The notes beneath the pieces were generated by a model that was given only the letters and a program-made list of their open reading frames with translations, was not told the DNA's origin and did no database searches. From Bradyrhizobium stylosanthis (lineage in GTDB: Bacteria; Pseudomonadota; Alphaproteobacteria; Rhizobiales; Xanthobacteraceae), in assembly GCF_001641335.1 (NCBI RefSeq), contig NZ_LVEM01000003.1, positions 839,191 to 903,190 on the forward strand: DNA of 64,000 nt, given 5' to 3'. This document shows, in pieces, positions 15,782 to 24,999 of this stretch (positions are counted from its first letter, which is position 1; each line of letters begins with the position of its first letter). Made by a program: the position numbers and the translations under genes.

Positions 15782-17149
15782 CTATTTTCGCCGTTTCCGC
15801 GCCGGCTTGGCGCGACCGAGCGCAGCGGCGACGTCGAGCAGGCCTGCGCCGTATTGCGGCGTGAAATTCCGTCCCCGCATCGCCGGCAATTTGGTTGCCG
15901 TCGCGATCAGGCGCCTGGCAACCGCAAGCCCGGCCGCCCTGGACTTCGGCTTGTGGACGTAGACGAGTGCGGCGGCGCCCGTCACGTGCGGCGTTGCCAT
16001 CGACGTTCCGGGCCAGGAATCGTAGCGCGTATGATCGGCGAAGCTCGCCTTCACCCGCGGTACCGTCGACAGGATGTTGACGCCCGGCGCGACCAGCTTG
16101 ATATGCCTGCCCGTGTTGGAGAACGAGGCGCGGCGATGAGATTCATCGACGGCGCCAACGCCGATCGTGTCCGGGTAGCCGGCCGGATACTCCTTCGGAT
16201 TGCCGCTCTCGAACTCGTTGCCCATCGCAGTCGAGATGACGACGCCGGCATCGATCAGCTCGGCGAAGATCGTTGCCTCCGCCTTCGAATGGTCCTCGCC
16301 GCCGATGCTGAGATTGATGACCTTGATGTTGGAATCGAGCGCGGCCGCGAGCGCCTTGCTGTAGAATTCGAAGTTGAAGTTCTCGTCGTCGCCCGGGCGC
16401 TTGGGATCGTCGAAGACCTTCCAGCAGTGCAGCCGGCAATTCGCGACGCCCGCGATACCGACCGAATTGTTGACGACGGCCGCGATCGTGCCGCTGACAT
16501 GCGTGCCGTGGCCGAGAAAGTCGCGCGTTCCGTTGCCGTCGTGCCGGTACTCCTCGATCGCGGCTGCGAGATCGGGATGTCCGGCATCGACACCGCTATC
16601 GAGCACGGCGACATGAACCCGCCCCGCACCCGGCCGCCGCTCGTCGAACCATCTGATGGCGCGAAGACCCCATTGCCTGATCTTCATGGGATCGGCGGCG
16701 GTCTTGAGCCAGCGGCGGGGAACGGGTTCGACCAGATCGATCGCCTTGGAGGCACTCAGCCGCTTCAGAGCGGCTGCACCCATCTTCTTGTCCTTGACCT
16801 GCACGATCTGAAATCCGGCCAGCGTCTCTCGCGGTGCTGCCGTTGCGGAGCGCACGATCGAACGATGAACCGCGTCCAGCGCCTGCGGCTGCGCCGGCGC
16901 GTCACCGGCGTCGACCACGAACAGCGGCTTCATCGACTGAAGCCCGAAATTGTCCCGCAGGAGTCCGATCGGACCTCGCACTTCATCGGGCATCGCATCC
17001 GCCAGCGCGCGCGACGTGGCCGCCCGAGGCGCGTCCGCCGCGATCTGCCGGGCAACGGACGGCTTCAACCGAACGATGATCTGTCCTGGAACATTCTCAC
17101 GACGGCGCGGCCGCTCGCCCGCGACCCGCATTGCCTGCGTCAGGGCCAT
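15782..17149 (-). CDS. S8 family serine peptidase (subtilase)
   Basis: The 455-residue subtilisin-like protease has the full catalytic set: Asp184 in VAVLDSGVD, His214 in GHGTHVSG, oxyanion Asn311 in AMGNEFESG and Ser383 in GTSMATPH. Residues 20-145 (GQIIVRLKPSV, AALKRLSASKAIDLVEPVP) look like an I9-type propeptide/inhibitor domain. No signal peptide is visible; the protein begins MALTQAMRVAGERPRRR and ends with a basic RKRRK tail, so export is unexplained. The start at 17149 follows AGAAGGAA on the minus strand. Confidence 0.9.
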   Translation of the reverse strand: MALTQAMRVAGERPRRRENVPGQIIVRLKPSVARQIAADAPRAATSRALADAMPDEVRGPIGLLRDNFGLQSMKPLFVVDAGDAPAQPQALDAVHRSIVRSATAAPRETLAGFQIVQVKDKKMGAAALKRLSASKAIDLVEPVPRRWLKTAADPMKIRQWGLRAIRWFDERRPGAGRVHVAVLDSGVDAGHPDLAAAIEEYRHDGNGTRDFLGHGTHVSGTIAAVVNNSVGIAGVANCRLHCWKVFDDPKRPGDDENFNFEFYSKALAAALDSNIKVINLSIGGEDHSKAEATIFAELIDAGVVISTAMGNEFESGNPKEYPAGYPDTIGVGAVDESHRRASFSNTGRHIKLVAPGVNILSTVPRVKASFADHTRYDSWPGTSMATPHVTGAAALVYVHKPKSRAAGLAVARRLIATATKLPAMRGRNFTPQYGAGLLDVAAALGRAKPARKRRK

Positions 17150-17324
17150 GTTGAAATTCCTTCTTTTGAAAAGCGATAAAGTACGGCACTCGTTATAAGC
17201 GAAATCCCCTGGTGACGCCACCTGGGCAGCCGGAAAACGCCTGCTTCCGTGCTGTGCGGTGCAGTGACGGCACCGCGGCTCACATGCTATTGATGCCGAG
17301 AAGTCCTCAATCAGGGAGACCTTC

Positions 17325-17927
17325 GTGACCGATCTTTGCGCCGACGACCTCGCAACCATCTATGCCAAGCCGACCCCGCGCGTGATCGCGAAGGCACGCC
17401 CCGCAATCGACGCGCACGCGAAGAAGTTCATCGAGATGTCGCCGTTCTGCGTGCTCGCGACGTCCGGCACCGACGGCAGCGTCGATGCCTCGCCGCGCGG
17501 CGGTGGCGTCGGCTTCGTCCACGTCGCCGGCCCCAACCAGTTGCTGATGCCCGATCGCGCCGGCAACAACCGCATCGACAGTTTTCGCAATGTCGTCGAA
17601 GGCTCGGGCTTCGTGCATCTGTTGTTCTTCGTGCCCGGCATCGACGAGACACTGCGCGTCGGCGGACGCGGCACGCTGTCGGTCGATCCGGATCTGCTGG
17701 CTTCGATGGTTGAATTCGGCAAGCCGCCGCGCGCGGTGCTGAACGTCGCCGTCAGCGAAGTCTACTTCCACTGCGGGAAGGCGCTGATGCGCTCAAAACT
17801 GTGGGCGCCGGAGAAGGTGCAGCGCTCGGTGATGCCGAGCATCAGCGAGGTCATCCACGAGCAGACCGGCCTCGGCGAGCCGGAGAGCCAGCAGATCACG
17901 GAAGAGCGTTACAAGACGCAGCTGTAG
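17325..17927 (+). CDS. Pyridoxamine 5'-phosphate oxidase-family flavoprotein
   Basis: The 200-residue PPOX-type split-barrel protein resembles the MSMEG_1061-like FMN proteins. It has the strand FCVLATSGTDGSVDASPRGG, RIDSFRNVVEGSGFVHLLFFVPG, RGTLSVDPDLL and VYFHCGKALMRSKLW. Such proteins bind FMN or F420 as dimers; the substrate is unknown and pyridoxal salvage is not implied. The start is GTG at 17325 with AGGGAG at 17313-17318. It diverges from the subtilase gene. Confidence 0.85.
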   Translation: MTDLCADDLATIYAKPTPRVIAKARPAIDAHAKKFIEMSPFCVLATSGTDGSVDASPRGGGVGFVHVAGPNQLLMPDRAGNNRIDSFRNVVEGSGFVHLLFFVPGIDETLRVGGRGTLSVDPDLLASMVEFGKPPRAVLNVAVSEVYFHCGKALMRSKLWAPEKVQRSVMPSISEVIHEQTGLGEPESQQITEERYKTQL

Positions 17928-17953
17928 GTGGGGCGCTCGCCGCCGTGGCAGCT

Positions 17954-18035
17954 CGTCATGCCCGGGCTTGACCCGGGCATTTACGTCTTCGTCGTGCGGA
18001 AAACGTGGATGACCGGGTCAAGCCCGGCCATGACG
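17954..18035. repeat. Long REP palindrome (gtcatgcccgggct family)
   Basis: Two hairpins (cgtcatgcccgggcttgacc and the arm ending aagcccggccatgacg) flank a short spacer, between convergent genes. It is the same family as 8112-8195. Confidence 0.75.
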
Positions 18036-18052
18036 AATGGAGAGAGCCGGGC

Positions 18053-18541
18053 TCAGTGCCCCTCGCCCTCGAGCCCGCCGACGTGCTTCTGGGTGTAGAG
18101 CTCGAGGCCGATGCGGCCGATCAGGTCGAGCTGGGTCTCGAGGAAGTCGATGTGGTGCTCCTCGTCGCTCATCAGCTTCTCGAACAGGTCACGCGTGACG
18201 TAGTCCTTGACGCCGTGGCAATAGGTGGCCGCTTCCTGATAGAGCGCCCGCGCGCTCATCTCGGCCGCGAGATCGCACTCGATGATCTCCTTGACGTTCT
18301 GGCCGATGCGCAGGGGATCGAGCACCTGCATGTTCGGGAAGCCGTCGAAGAACAGGATGCGCGCGGTGAGCTTGTCGGCGTGCTCCATCTCCTCGATGGA
18401 TTCCTTGCGCCAGACCTTGGCCATGTCCAGCAGGCCCCAATTGTCGAGGAAGCGGTAGTGCAGCCAGTACTGGTTGATCGCAGTCAGCTCGTGACGCAGC
18501 GCCTTGTTGAGATAGTCGATGACTTTTGCGTCGCCCTGCAT
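18053..18541 (-). CDS. bfr: Bacterioferritin
   Basis: Bfr forms a 24-subunit haem-containing iron storage shell with ferroxidase activity. The 162-residue protein keeps every key residue at canonical positions: Glu18, Tyr25, Glu51, His54, Glu94, Glu127 and His130 of the di-iron site, and Met52 that ligates haem between subunits. The bfd-like ferredoxin gene lies just upstream on the same strand. A candidate Irr-type ICE palindrome lies 43-59 bases before the start, pointing to iron-responsive control. Confidence 0.97.
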   Translation of the reverse strand: MQGDAKVIDYLNKALRHELTAINQYWLHYRFLDNWGLLDMAKVWRKESIEEMEHADKLTARILFFDGFPNMQVLDPLRIGQNVKEIIECDLAAEMSARALYQEAATYCHGVKDYVTRDLFEKLMSDEEHHIDFLETQLDLIGRIGLELYTQKHVGGLEGEGH

Positions 18542-18583
18542 GGTTCACTCCAGCTCTTGCAGTCCAAATCGGTCCTATCCGAC

Positions 18584-18600
18584 TTTAGAATGCTTCTAAG
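18584..18600. promoter_or_regulatory. ICE-like (Irr) operator upstream of bfr
   Basis: The sequence tttagaatgcttctaag is a near-perfect inverted repeat, TTTAGAA-N3-TTCTAAG. It matches the iron control element bound by the Fur-family regulator Irr in rhizobia (consensus close to TTTAGAA-N3-TTCTAAA). Its position 43-59 bases upstream of the bfr ATG suits repression of storage under iron limitation. The binding is inferred, not shown. Confidence 0.75.
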
Positions 18601-18673
18601 TCAGATTAAACACTGGGGCAACCGGCTACGGGGACGCAGCCGGGGAAAAACTCAGCCGACGGTGGGGAAAGTT

Positions 18674-18946
18674 TCAGCAGGCCGCGAGGGCGAACTCGGC
18701 GGGCGCGGCGGTCTCGTCGTTGGCGGCCACGGTGTGGCTGTGCGGGCAGCCCGAGCAGCAGGACTTGGCGCAAGGGCCGAGCGCTTCGTCGATGATGGTC
18801 TTGATCGTGCGGGCGCAGCGGCCGCATTCGGCGCTGCAGCCGAGGCATCCGTAGACTTGCTTGGCATGGCGCACAGCGTCGTCGGACTCGGCGACGGCGG
18901 CGCGGATGTCGTCATCGCTCAGCACGTTACAGGAACAAACGATCAT
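18674..18946 (-). CDS. bfd: Bacterioferritin-associated ferredoxin-like (2Fe-2S) protein
   Basis: The 90-residue protein matches Bfd, which reduces the bacterioferritin core so iron can be released. It begins MIVCSCNVLSDDDI with Cys4 and Cys6, and the ECGRC motif supplies Cys41 and Cys44, the usual [2Fe-2S] ligands; two further cysteines at 34 and 37 precede them. It exceeds the usual Bfd length by a C-terminal extension with another cysteine-rich run (CAKSCCSGCPHSH). It lies upstream of bfr on the same strand with a 132-base gap containing the bfr ICE-like site. Confidence 0.88.
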   Translation of the reverse strand: MIVCSCNVLSDDDIRAAVAESDDAVRHAKQVYGCLGCSAECGRCARTIKTIIDEALGPCAKSCCSGCPHSHTVAANDETAAPAEFALAAC

Positions 18947-19023
18947 GGAAGCGGTAGGCCCTTCGGTGATGCGCCATCATCGATATTTAACGGGCCGTCC
19001 GGATGCAAAGGGAAAAACCGGTA

Positions 19024-19072
19024 TTTGAAGCTATTCCAAACTGGCCGAAAAACAGCCTAGAACGGCTCTAAA
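19024..19072. promoter_or_regulatory. Two tandem ICE-like (Irr) sites upstream of bfd
   Basis: Two imperfect inverted repeats spaced 32 bases apart resemble the Irr iron control element: tttgaagctattccaaa at 19024-19040 and cctagaacggctctaaa at 19056-19072. They sit about 80-125 bases upstream of the bfd start. They match the TTTAGAA-N3-TTCTAAA consensus less well than the bfr site. Confidence 0.55.
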
Positions 19073-19107
19073 TCAAAGCGTTGCGCTGGATCAAGATGGG
19101 GCCGGAT

Positions 19108-19410
19108 CTAGTCGCCGCCACCGCCTCCTCCGCCGTCGCCACCGCCTCCACAATCGCCGCCGCTGCTGCCGCTATCGCTGCTCGAACAGCTACCGCCGTC
19201 GGTCGAGTTCCCCGAGCTGTCGCTGGAGAACCAGCTGCCCAGCGAGAAGCCGTCGCCGCTGCTCCCCGAATAGCTGTCGCCGCCGCCCTCGCCACCGGCC
19301 CCTGCGCGCGAGCGGCGCTGGCTGCGGTTCTGGAGGTGGGTGATCCAGCCGTACCCGATCGCAAAGACGATCCCGACACCAATCAATGCATTGATCATCG
19401 CGTTGCCCAT
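19108..19410 (-). CDS. Single-pass membrane protein with Ser/Gly/Asp/Cys-rich tail
   Basis: The 100-residue protein has one N-terminal transmembrane helix (NAMINALIGVGIVFAIGYGWI), a basic junction (QNRSQRRSRAG) and a low-complexity tail of Gly, Ser, Asp and two Cys, ending in a poly-Gly run. Such glycine-cysteine tails occur on many bacterial membrane proteins of unknown role. The ATG at 19410 follows GGGAGG on the minus strand. Confidence 0.7.
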   Translation of the reverse strand: MGNAMINALIGVGIVFAIGYGWITHLQNRSQRRSRAGAGGEGGGDSYSGSSGDGFSLGSWFSSDSSGNSTDGGSCSSSDSGSSGGDCGGGGDGGGGGGGD

Positions 19411-19547
19411 CCTCGCCTCCCTGGCGGAGCTGCGGTCCACAATAATTGGTCGCCCCCCGCGAAGGTGCCGTTCATTGATCATTCGAACGAAGTATGGAAC
19501 TCTGCGCCCCCTAAGAGTTCCCGCGTGTTTGTACGAAAGGTCATCCG

Positions 19548-19889
19548 ATGAAGAAGTCGCTCCTGGCAGCCGCTGCCCTCGCCATTGTGGCCCTGACGGC
19601 CGGAACGCCGGCGCAGGCCCAGCGCGGCGTCGCGGCTGGTGTCGCGGCCGGCATCATCGGCGGCGCCATTGTCGGCGGCGCGCTGGCCTCTCCGTATTAT
19701 TACGGACCGGGTCCCGCCTACGGCTACGGTCCGGGTTACGGCCCCGGCTATTACCCGCCCCGCTACTACGCGCCCGGTCCCGGCTATGGCTATGCCGCTG
19801 ATGACTACTATGGCGGCTGCGCCTGGCAGCGGCAGCGCTTCTGGGACGGCTATGGCTGGCGCGTCCGCCGCGTCCGAGTCTGCGGCTGA
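19548..19889 (+). CDS. Exported Gly/Tyr-rich protein, paralogue of 20143-20424
   Basis: The 113-residue precursor has a signal peptide (KKSLLAAAALAIVALTAGTPAQA), a glycine-zipper stretch (GVAAGVAAGIIGGAIVGGA), a Gly-Pro-Tyr repeat region (GYGPGYGPGYYPP) and a C-terminal domain CAWQRQRFWDGYGWRVRRVRVC. The zipper suggests membrane insertion or assembly, and the two terminal cysteines suggest a disulfide. Function is unknown. The shorter paralogue lies 253 bases downstream. Confidence 0.8.
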   Translation: MKKSLLAAAALAIVALTAGTPAQAQRGVAAGVAAGIIGGAIVGGALASPYYYGPGPAYGYGPGYGPGYYPPRYYAPGPGYGYAADDYYGGCAWQRQRFWDGYGWRVRRVRVCG

Positions 19890-20142
19890 GCGCGCCGTCA
19901 TCCGCTTCATTTGAGTCGCTTCGCCGCAAGCAGTTGCTTGGGCCGGTGCACTACGGGGGCGCCGTTCATCTCGGGGCCCGAAAAAGACCGCTTTTTCTCG
20001 TCACAGCTCCGTGTGCGTTTACCGTGGATTGACCATTTGCGCGCTTCCTAGCCGCAAGGACAATTCCATCAGAGTGTGCGTGAACCTTTGAAACCCGGGC
20101 GCCTCTAACAAGAGGAACCCATCTCCCAGGAGAGCCAAGAGC

Positions 20143-20424
20143 ATGAAGAAGACTATCGTTGCCGCCCTCACGGTTGCGACGGTTGCCGGTTCGCTGGTGA
20201 CCGCCACCCCGTCTGCAAAGGCCCATGACGGCGTCGGCGCCGGCATCGCAGCCGGCCTGATCGGCGGCGCCATCGTCGGCGGCGCAATCGCCTCGAGCCG
20301 TCCCGCCTATGGCGGCCCCGTTTACGTTGCCGAGCCCCCGCCGCCCGCGCCCTGCTACTGGCGCCGTGAGCGCTATTGGGACGGCTACGGCTGGGTCAGC
20401 CGCCCGGTTCGCGTCTGCTACTGA
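20143..20424 (+). CDS. Exported glycine-zipper protein, paralogue of 19548-19889
   Basis: The 93-residue precursor has a signal peptide (KKTIVAALTVATVAGSLVTATPSAKA), a glycine zipper (GIAAGLIGGAIVGGAIAS), a short Pro-rich linker and the C-terminal signature CYWRRERYWDGYGWVSRPVRVC shared with the upstream gene. The Gly-Tyr repeat of the paralogue is missing. The ATG follows AGGAGAG at 20128-20134, and a strong terminator follows the stop. Confidence 0.8.
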   Translation: MKKTIVAALTVATVAGSLVTATPSAKAHDGVGAGIAAGLIGGAIVGGAIASSRPAYGGPVYVAEPPPPAPCYWRRERYWDGYGWVSRPVRVCY

Positions 20425-20457
20425 TCTGATCGCACGGCGCCCCTCGGCGCCACGATC

Positions 20458-20497
20458 GAAGCCCGGCCGATACTCTCGGCCGGGCTTTTTCTTTTGT
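20458..20497 (+). terminator. Rho-independent terminator after the 20143 gene
   Basis: The perfect hairpin gcccggccga-tactc-tcggccgggc (20461-20485) is followed by tttttctttt. Confidence 0.9.
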
Positions 20498-20505
20498 GGA
20501 GGGCC

Positions 20506-21732
20506 TTAACGCGCGGCCTGGATCGAGCGCAGCACGTCCTCGCTCGGCCAGCAATCGACCTTCAGGCCAGCCGACTTCTGATAAGCGCCGAGCGCGGCAC
20601 GCGTCTGCATGCCCGCCTTGCCGTCGATCTTGTCCTTGTAGAGCCCGACGCGCGTGAGCCCGCGCTGCATGGTCTCGACGTCTTTCGTGCGCAGCTGCTT
20701 CGAAGCCGCCCACGATGTCGCGAACGGCAGCGGGCTCGTCATGCGGTCGCTGAGATGACCGACGAACAGCACATAGAGGTCGGAGAAATTGTATTCCTTG
20801 ATGACGAAGTAGTTCTTCGTCGTCAGGAACGACGGACCGTAGATGCCTTCCGGCTGCAACAGCGAGGCCGGCTGGGCCTGTTCAGCGGCGCTGAGCTTCT
20901 GCCCGCGCACCGGCACAAAGCCTTCGCGCAGCCACTGGCTGATCGGCTTGGTCACCTCCGGCACGCCTGTAGTGCAATCGACTTTCGCAGGCGCCTGCAC
21001 CTCGTAGGCCCAGCGCACGCCGCTCTGCCAGCCCTTGTTGACGAGCTGCTGCGCGGCCGAGGCCAGCGCATCCGGCACCGAGTGCCAGATGTCGATGCGG
21101 CCGTCGCGGTCGAAATCGACGCCGTGCTTGTAATATTCGGACGGCAGGAACTGCGTGAGGCCCGTGGCGCCGGCCCAGGACGAGCGCATGTCCTTGCGCG
21201 TCACCACGCCCTCGCCGAGGATCTTCAGCGAGAGGATGAACTCGTTGCGATACTGGTCCTTGCGGCGGCCGACATAGGCCTGCGTCGCCAGCACGCGCAC
21301 GAGGTCATAGGGAAGCGTGTAGCGGCCATAGTCGGTCTCGCGGCCCCAGATTGCGAGCATGACGGTCGCGGGCACGCCGGAGCTCTTCTCGATCTCGGTC
21401 AGCGCAGGGCGATACTTTTGCAGCAGGCGCTGCCCCTCGCCCGCGAGCCGCGCGATCGAGGCTTCCTTGACGTAGTCCGCCGGCACCTGCACGAACTCGG
21501 CCTGCGACGGCGCGCCAGTCGCGGGTCGTCCCGGCAGGATCAGATCGGGCAATTTGTAGTCGGGCTCGAGCCCGCGCGTTTCCCGGTCGAACGTCGCGCG
21601 CGAGACGCCGGCCTCTTGCGCCTCAGGCCAGAGCGAGGCGATGAACTGCGTGAAGGCCGCATCAGTGGCACGGGCGGACGACCAGCCGCAGGTGACCGCG
21701 ATCACCGCAGCGATGAGCGCCCGCCGCATCAT
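20506..21732 (-). CDS. Lytic murein transglycosylase (MltB-like, GH103) with peptidoglycan-binding domain
   Basis: The 408-residue periplasmic enzyme cleaves the glycan strand of murein with formation of 1,6-anhydromuramyl ends. A signal peptide (RRALIAAVIAVTCGWSSARA) is followed by the MltB-type domain, with catalytic Glu132 in IWGRETDYG and the block SWAGATGLTQFLPSEYY. A C-terminal PG_binding_1 domain occupies about residues 345-405 (VETMQRGLTRVGLYKDKIDG). There is no lipobox, so it is probably soluble. It lies 7 bases downstream of ettA on the same strand. Confidence 0.93.
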   Translation of the reverse strand: MMRRALIAAVIAVTCGWSSARATDAAFTQFIASLWPEAQEAGVSRATFDRETRGLEPDYKLPDLILPGRPATGAPSQAEFVQVPADYVKEASIARLAGEGQRLLQKYRPALTEIEKSSGVPATVMLAIWGRETDYGRYTLPYDLVRVLATQAYVGRRKDQYRNEFILSLKILGEGVVTRKDMRSSWAGATGLTQFLPSEYYKHGVDFDRDGRIDIWHSVPDALASAAQQLVNKGWQSGVRWAYEVQAPAKVDCTTGVPEVTKPISQWLREGFVPVRGQKLSAAEQAQPASLLQPEGIYGPSFLTTKNYFVIKEYNFSDLYVLFVGHLSDRMTSPLPFATSWAASKQLRTKDVETMQRGLTRVGLYKDKIDGKAGMQTRAALGAYQKSAGLKVDCWPSEDVLRSIQAAR

Positions 21733-21739
21733 GCCGCCG

Positions 21740-23389
<1,650 letters not shown>

Positions 23390-23620
23390 CGGTCCCGAAT
23401 ACCTTCGATTTGAGGAGATTTGCTTGCCGCCGATGTAACGATCCCGCCCCCAAAGGGCAACGTTTTCCCTCCGTTCACCACGGATGAATACGGGACGGAC
23501 ACCATCCGGACCCCAATCCGGACAATTGAAACTATCTTTTAATAAATCAGGCCAAAGCTCGGTTTCGCGCGGAAACAGCGCCACCCGCTCAGAATGAACG
23601 GGAGCACAGCGAGGCCGACC

Positions 23621-23836
23621 ATGGCTCTGATCGAGACCCACTCATTTCCCGTTCCGGCCGACGCCGGGAACGCGTCCGGACTCGTGTCGGAGATCAAGGG
23701 CTTCTGGAAGCGCTTCTTCGCGACTGCCTTCAACCCCTATCGGCCCGAGCTGCACTACATGCGCGGCCCCGGCCCCGCCTGGCGCGCCAAGCATGGCATG
23801 GATGCGCCGATCCGGCTGAAGCCCCGCGACCTCTAA
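23621..23836 (+). CDS. Small protein of unknown function
   Basis: The 71-residue protein (MALIETHSFPVPADAGNASG, then EIKGFWKRFFATAFNPYRPEL) has one amphipathic/aromatic helix and a basic C-terminus ending RLKPRDL. No family was recognised. The ATG at 23621 follows GAGG with six bases spacing; an ATG at 23594 would add nine residues. It precedes the hydroxyacid dehydrogenase gene by 143 bases. Confidence 0.6.
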   Translation: MALIETHSFPVPADAGNASGLVSEIKGFWKRFFATAFNPYRPELHYMRGPGPAWRAKHGMDAPIRLKPRDL

Positions 23837-23979
23837 GCGGCTCCCTGCTATCGCATTTTTGAAGACACCAGCTGCTTGCGCGCGAGGCTGATTGCGCGCA
23901 ACCATGGCCAGGTTCCGACGATGGCGCACCGCCTCGCGCCGTCATTCTCGCCATCAACCCTGGTCCTGGAAGAACGCTG

Positions 23980-24942
23980 ATGAGCCGGCTGCGCTGCGCA
24001 ATTCTCGACGACTATTTCAACCTCGCCCTCGACGTCGCCGACTGGCCGAAACTGTCGGACCGTGTCGATGTCACCGTGTTCAGCCATCCCTTCGCCTCGG
24101 AAGCCGCCGCGGCGAGCGCACTGGCCGATTTCGAGATCATCTGCGCGATGCGCGAGCGCACGGCGTTCCCCAAGAGCCTGTTCGACAAGCTGCCCAAGCT
24201 GAAGCTGCTGCTGACCTCCGGCATGCGCAACGCGTCGATCGACATGGAAGCTGCGAAGGGACGCGGTGTCGTCATCGGCGGCACGCAATATACGCGCGAT
24301 CCCACGGCGCCGCTGACCATGGGCCTGATCCTGGAACTGACCCGGGGCATCGGCCGCGAGAATGCGCGCATGCATGCCGGCGAGCCCTGGCAGACCTTTG
24401 CCGGCGTCGAGATCGAGGGAATGACGCTCGGCGTCATCGGGCTCGGCAAGCTCGGCACCAAGATGGCAGGCATCGCCAAGGCGTTCGGCATGAACGTGAT
24501 CGCCTGGAGCCCGAACCTCACGCCGGAGAAGTGCGCGGCCGCCGGCGTCGGCTACGCCACCAAGGAGGAGCTGTTCGCCAAGGCCGACATTGTCACCATC
24601 CATGTCGTGCTGAGCGACCGCTCGCGCGGTCTCGTGGGCCGTGCGGACCTCGCACGGATGAAGCCGACCGCCTTCCTCGTCAACACCGCGCGCGGGCCGA
24701 TCGTGGACGAACAGGCCCTGCTCGAAGCGTTGCAGCAGAAGAAGATCGCGGGCGCCGGCATCGACGTGTTCGCGGTCGAGCCGCTGCCGGTCGACCATCC
24801 CTTCCGCAAGCTCGACAATCTCGTGCTGACGCCGCATCTCGGCTACGCCACCGAGGACGGCTTGCGCATCCATTACGGCCAGATGGTCGATTCAATCGAC
24901 GCCTTTACCAAGGGCGGCGAGCTGCCGCGCAAGCTGGCCTGA
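23980..24942 (+). CDS. D-2-hydroxyacid dehydrogenase family protein
   Basis: The 320-residue NAD-dependent dehydrogenase has the Rossmann motif GVIGLGKLG, catalytic Arg in NTARG, Glu in VFAVEPLP and His in LTPHLGYA, the standard triad of the family. Members reduce 2-oxo acids to D-2-hydroxy acids. The exact substrate is not predictable, and the first 100 residues diverge from the well-studied LdhA and SerA types. The ATG at 23980 follows AGAACGCTG, a weak ribosome-binding site. Confidence 0.88.
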   Translation: MSRLRCAILDDYFNLALDVADWPKLSDRVDVTVFSHPFASEAAAASALADFEIICAMRERTAFPKSLFDKLPKLKLLLTSGMRNASIDMEAAKGRGVVIGGTQYTRDPTAPLTMGLILELTRGIGRENARMHAGEPWQTFAGVEIEGMTLGVIGLGKLGTKMAGIAKAFGMNVIAWSPNLTPEKCAAAGVGYATKEELFAKADIVTIHVVLSDRSRGLVGRADLARMKPTAFLVNTARGPIVDEQALLEALQQKKIAGAGIDVFAVEPLPVDHPFRKLDNLVLTPHLGYATEDGLRIHYGQMVDSIDAFTKGGELPRKLA

Positions 24943-24944
24943 AA

Positions 24945-24980
24945 ACGAAAAGGGCGTGCCGACGGCACGCCCTTCGCAAT
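24945..24980 (-). terminator. Terminator between convergent genes
   Basis: The hairpin agggcgtgcc-gac-ggcacgccct (24951-24973) is flanked on the left by gaaaacgaaa, which gives a T-run on the minus strand. It fits best as terminator of the L,D-transpeptidase gene and may also serve the dehydrogenase gene. Confidence 0.75.
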
Positions 24981-24999
24981 TTGATCTGGCTCGAAGCCC

